In this document: positions 61,678 to 64,000 of the stretch, one piece after another | Position numbering within the stretch: the first letter of the stretch is position 1 | How the letters are laid out: every line of letters begins with the position of its first letter | Assembly (NCBI GenBank): GCA_030426805.1 | Contig: JAUHXU010000005.1 | Coordinates: forward strand, 186,001-250,000 | Origin: a bacterium | Lineage (GTDB): Bacteria; Planctomycetota; JAFGQW01 | Length of the DNA: 64,000 bases | Direction: 5' to 3' | Translations under genes and position numbers: made by a program | Notes under the pieces: model-generated | What the model was told of the DNA's origin: nothing | Seen by the model: only the letters and a program-made list of their open reading frames with translations | Databases searched by the model: none

Positions 61678-63714
61678 GTGGGATTCTCGGGCAGCCTGAC
61701 CGATCTCGGTCTCGGCGACATCTTCCAGAACATCAGCGCCTCGCGCATGACGGGCACGTTGCACGTGACCGGTCCGCGCGAGCGGTGCCACATCTACTTC
61801 CGCGACGGCGAGATCAGCATGGCCGCCTGGCCGGGCGAGGCACAACGTCCGACGCATCACGCGAGCAACCGAAGCCTCGTCTCCCTGGTCAGTGGTCGCG
61901 ACGACGAGTCCCGCGCGTTCATCGCCGAGATGGCCGACGGCATCCGCCGACGCATCTACGAGGTGTTCGCGTGGACGCACGGCGAGTTCGACTTCGTCGC
62001 CAACCCTCCGTCGCGCGACCTCTTCCCCGAAGAGCAGATGCTCGCCGCGCTCGCACTCGACGTCGAGCCGATCCTGATGGAGGCCGCGCGCCGAACCGAC
62101 GAGTGGTCGCGCGTCCACCAACTCATCCGCGACTACCGCGACGTCTACCGCCAGGCGAAGGCACCGGTCGAGCCGTTCCCCGAGGCGGCACGGGCGCGTG
62201 AGGTCTACGATCTGATCGACGGACGCCGCGACGTGACCGCGATCATCGACACGCTCTCCGACGACCGGTTCACCGTCTGCCGCGCGATGGCGGAACTCGT
62301 CCAGGCCGGCTGGATCGCCGCGGTGTCGATCGAGGATCGCCTCGGCCTGTCCCGCGCGGCGCTCAAGCGCGGCGACCACGCGATGGCGATCCGGATCATG
62401 ATCGGCGTCATCGACGCGACGCCGGGTGCGGCGCACCTCCACGCGGACCTCGCCGCGCTCTACATCGCGGTCGGCGACCCCGCATCGGCGGCACGCTGTC
62501 ACATGAACGCCGCCTGCATCTACTTCGACAACGACGAGCCGGAGGAGGCCGCCGTCGCGCTGCGCACCGCGGCCGACCACGTGCCCGAAGACGTGCCGTT
62601 GCGCACCGAGATCTACACGCTGCTCGTCTCGCGCAATCTGCATACGCAGGCCACGGCCCACGGCATCGAACTCGCACGCCTCCTCGAGGCGAACGACAAG
62701 CTCGACCGCGCCCGGACGATCTACCTGGAGCTGCTGCAGCACAACCCGAGCGACCCGCAGCTCCTCGAGGGCCGGGCCGACTGCGAGGTGCGTCTCGGAC
62801 AGACCCGCGATGCGATCCGGATCTACGGCACGCTCGCACGAGAAGCGGCCAAACGCGACGACGTCACGCGGCAGCGTGACCTGATCGAGCGGATCCTCGA
62901 CATCAGCCCGACCCACGCCGAGGCGATCCGGATGAGGGCCGACCTCGACGCGAGCGTGGCCGCGCGGCGACGGAAGACCCGCACGCGCACCCGCACCGCC
63001 GCGGTCTGGGGGCTCGGCATCGGACTCGTCGCCTACCTCGCCGCCTACGAGTGGATGGCGCGCAGCGCGCTCGCCGCGCTGCAGGAGAAGAACGCGTCAC
63101 TCGTGTCGCAGGGGCGCTTCAGTGTCGCGCTCGCGAGCTTCGACGTGCTCCGCAAGGCCTACCCGTTCAGCCTCGCACGGATGGAGTGCGGGATCCTGAT
63201 CGAGAAGCTCGCGCGCGGTCGACTCGAGTCGGTCGAGAACGTCGTGCGCGTGCCGGACGCGACGCAGACCCTCGACGATCTCCAGCGCATCACCGGCCTG
63301 GCGATCTCGGGTGACGTATTCGACCGCACGCGACGTCAGATCTCGCGCATCCAGGCGCAGCTCCGCATCGACGAACTGGTCGCGACGATCGACCATCCGC
63401 AGTCGCTCGCCGCACTGCGCGGTTACACCGACCCGATCGGGCTCCCGTTGATCGAGACGCTGCTCGACCACGGCGACCCGCGCGTTCGCGTCGCGGCGAT
63501 GGAGCCGCTCGTCGCGCTCCGCGACTATCGCGCGATTCCCGCGCTGCTCGAACGCCTCGCCGACCGGGAGGAGTCCGTGCGCGAAGGCGCGAACAAGGCG
63601 CTCCAACGCCTGACGGATCACCGCCCCGACGACACGTCCTACGAGCACTGGATCGCATGGTGGCGGCAAGACGGCGAGGCGCGCTTCAAGGACCTGGCGA
63701 TCGGGGCACGCTGA
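61678..63714 (+). CDS. DUF4388 + TPR + HEAT single-pass membrane protein
   Basis: A 678-residue protein. The N-terminal DUF4388 (PATAN-like) domain starts GFSGSLTDLGLGDIFQNISASRMTGTLHV, as known members do; this is why I prefer GTG 61678 over ATG 61633. GAGGAG lies 15 nt upstream. TPR-like repeats cover about 225-430 (GDHAMAIRIMIGVIDATPGAAHLHADLAALYIAVGD). One membrane helix follows at about 448-468 (VWGLGIGLVAYLAAYEWMA), then an outer region ending in HEAT-like repeats (LLDHGDPRVRVAAMEPLVALRDY, LLERLADREESVREGANKALQRL). DUF4388 proteins are tied to signalling and motility in several phyla; a link with the pili encoded upstream is inference. Confidence 0.75.
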   Translation: MGFSGSLTDLGLGDIFQNISASRMTGTLHVTGPRERCHIYFRDGEISMAAWPGEAQRPTHHASNRSLVSLVSGRDDESRAFIAEMADGIRRRIYEVFAWTHGEFDFVANPPSRDLFPEEQMLAALALDVEPILMEAARRTDEWSRVHQLIRDYRDVYRQAKAPVEPFPEAARAREVYDLIDGRRDVTAIIDTLSDDRFTVCRAMAELVQAGWIAAVSIEDRLGLSRAALKRGDHAMAIRIMIGVIDATPGAAHLHADLAALYIAVGDPASAARCHMNAACIYFDNDEPEEAAVALRTAADHVPEDVPLRTEIYTLLVSRNLHTQATAHGIELARLLEANDKLDRARTIYLELLQHNPSDPQLLEGRADCEVRLGQTRDAIRIYGTLAREAAKRDDVTRQRDLIERILDISPTHAEAIRMRADLDASVAARRRKTRTRTRTAAVWGLGIGLVAYLAAYEWMARSALAALQEKNASLVSQGRFSVALASFDVLRKAYPFSLARMECGILIEKLARGRLESVENVVRVPDATQTLDDLQRITGLAISGDVFDRTRRQISRIQAQLRIDELVATIDHPQSLAALRGYTDPIGLPLIETLLDHGDPRVRVAAMEPLVALRDYRAIPALLERLADREESVREGANKALQRLTDHRPDDTSYEHWIAWWRQDGEARFKDLAIGAR

Positions 63715-63740
63715 CCGGCGGCGTCACCTTCGGGTAGAAT
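63711..63740 (+). promoter_or_regulatory. Near-leaderless promoter of the last gene
   Basis: CTGACC (63711-63716) and TAGAAT (63735-63740) are 18 nt apart. TAGAAT ends 7 nt before the ATG. Confidence 0.45.
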
Positions 63741-63747
63741 GCCGCCC

Positions 63748-64000
63748 ATGATCCGACTCGCCCCGCTGCTCGTGGTCGCCGCCTGCGTCGTGCAGGCCGC
63801 CCCGGCGCAACCTCGACCCGACGACTCGACGAAACCGAGCGATTCGCGCTACGCGCGCGTCTACACGATCGGCGCAAGCGTCACGGCCGGTGCCGGTCGC
63901 GACGCGAGCCTCGCGGCACTCCTCGATCGCGCGATCCCCGGGGACCATGCACCGGTCCAGAACCTCGCGTCGATGTTCTTCTTCGCCGGCCCGACCCCGT
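63748..64000 (+). CDS. Secreted protein, probable SGNH/GDSL hydrolase, partial (right edge)
   Basis: Only the first 84 codons are in the window. A signal peptide (MIRLAPLLVVAACVVQAAPAQ) is followed by YTIGASVTAGAGRDASLAALLD. The GASVTAG segment resembles block I (GDSxTxG) of SGNH hydrolases with the nucleophilic serine, and NLASMFFFAGPTP follows. The family assignment rests on this one motif and needs the rest of the gene. Confidence 0.5.
   Translation, partial: MIRLAPLLVVAACVVQAAPAQPRPDDSTKPSDSRYARVYTIGASVTAGAGRDASLAALLDRAIPGDHAPVQNLASMFFFAGPTP

Noticed and set aside
61403..61699. A small gene in the ilvE-DUF4388 gap (98 codons, plus strand)
   Set aside because: It overlaps the ilvE start and its control region, has no ribosome-binding site, and has the composition of a shadow frame.

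Overview
The window is about 64 kb of GC-rich bacterial chromosome. It is densely packed, and genes in the same unit very often overlap by ATGA, GTGA or TGATG. No phage, IS element, CRISPR array, rRNA or tRNA was seen. The organism is most likely a planctomycete or close relative (inference). The reasons are a C-terminal domain shared by three secreted proteins (ends near 12250, 38075 and 59330), a pilT-pilT-HEAT cluster, a sulfatase, and a short alanyl-tRNA synthetase that ends after the editing domain.

Layout. 1-3.5 kb: sulfatase (cut by the left edge), dusB, DUF423 membrane protein, Mn-type superoxide dismutase. 3.4-6.6 kb: minus-strand thiamine unit thiE-thiO-thiG-tenI. 6.7-9.6 kb: EamA exporter, and a minus-strand unit of mntR-like regulator, ferritin-like protein and mutY. 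9.7-15.4 kb: lipoprotein glycoside hydrolase, ddl, secreted PQQ-type sugar dehydrogenase, GT-C-like membrane protein. 15.5-22.7 kb: GGDEF/EAL protein, MscS channel, DUF493, S9 peptidase, a predicted selenoprotein with an HMA domain, an esterase. 22.7-28.5 kb: complete RND efflux operon. 28.5-31.6 kb: queE-queD and an unrecognised 594-residue protein. 31.7-38.1 kb: secreted metalloprotease, ECF sigma factor with a membrane partner, secreted propeller protein. 38.4-48.8 kb: sucCD, methyltransferase, KAS III-like enzyme, TPR protein, HAD phosphatase, D12 adenine methylase, membrane glycosyltransferase, nickel/cobalt ECF transporter. 48.9-56.9 kb: two PilT ATPases plus HEAT protein, galT, adenosine-deaminase-like enzyme, glycosyltransferase, lipoprotein. 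57.5-64 kb: alaS (short), secreted protein, branched-chain aminotransferase, DUF4388/TPR/HEAT protein, start of a secreted SGNH-like protein.

Two observations stand out. First, at 21702-22040 a lipoprotein with a heavy-metal-associated (HMA) fold has two in-frame UGA codons, four codons apart, exactly where the metal-binding cysteines should be, with a stem-loop just downstream. It reads as a double-selenocysteine metal-binding lipoprotein that ordinary gene calling breaks. Second, the three longest gene-free stretches (34.2-35.1, 38.1-38.3 and 57.0-57.4 kb) hold a non-coding repeat family with strict geometry: two direct 26-nt units at a 41-42-nt period, a 25- or 36-nt centre, then two inverted 26-nt units. 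In three of the four copies this core sits inside further inverted-repeat layers, giving imperfect palindromes of about 360-440 bp.

Many genes also have a -10 box only 6-10 nt before the start codon, which suggests common leaderless transcription.
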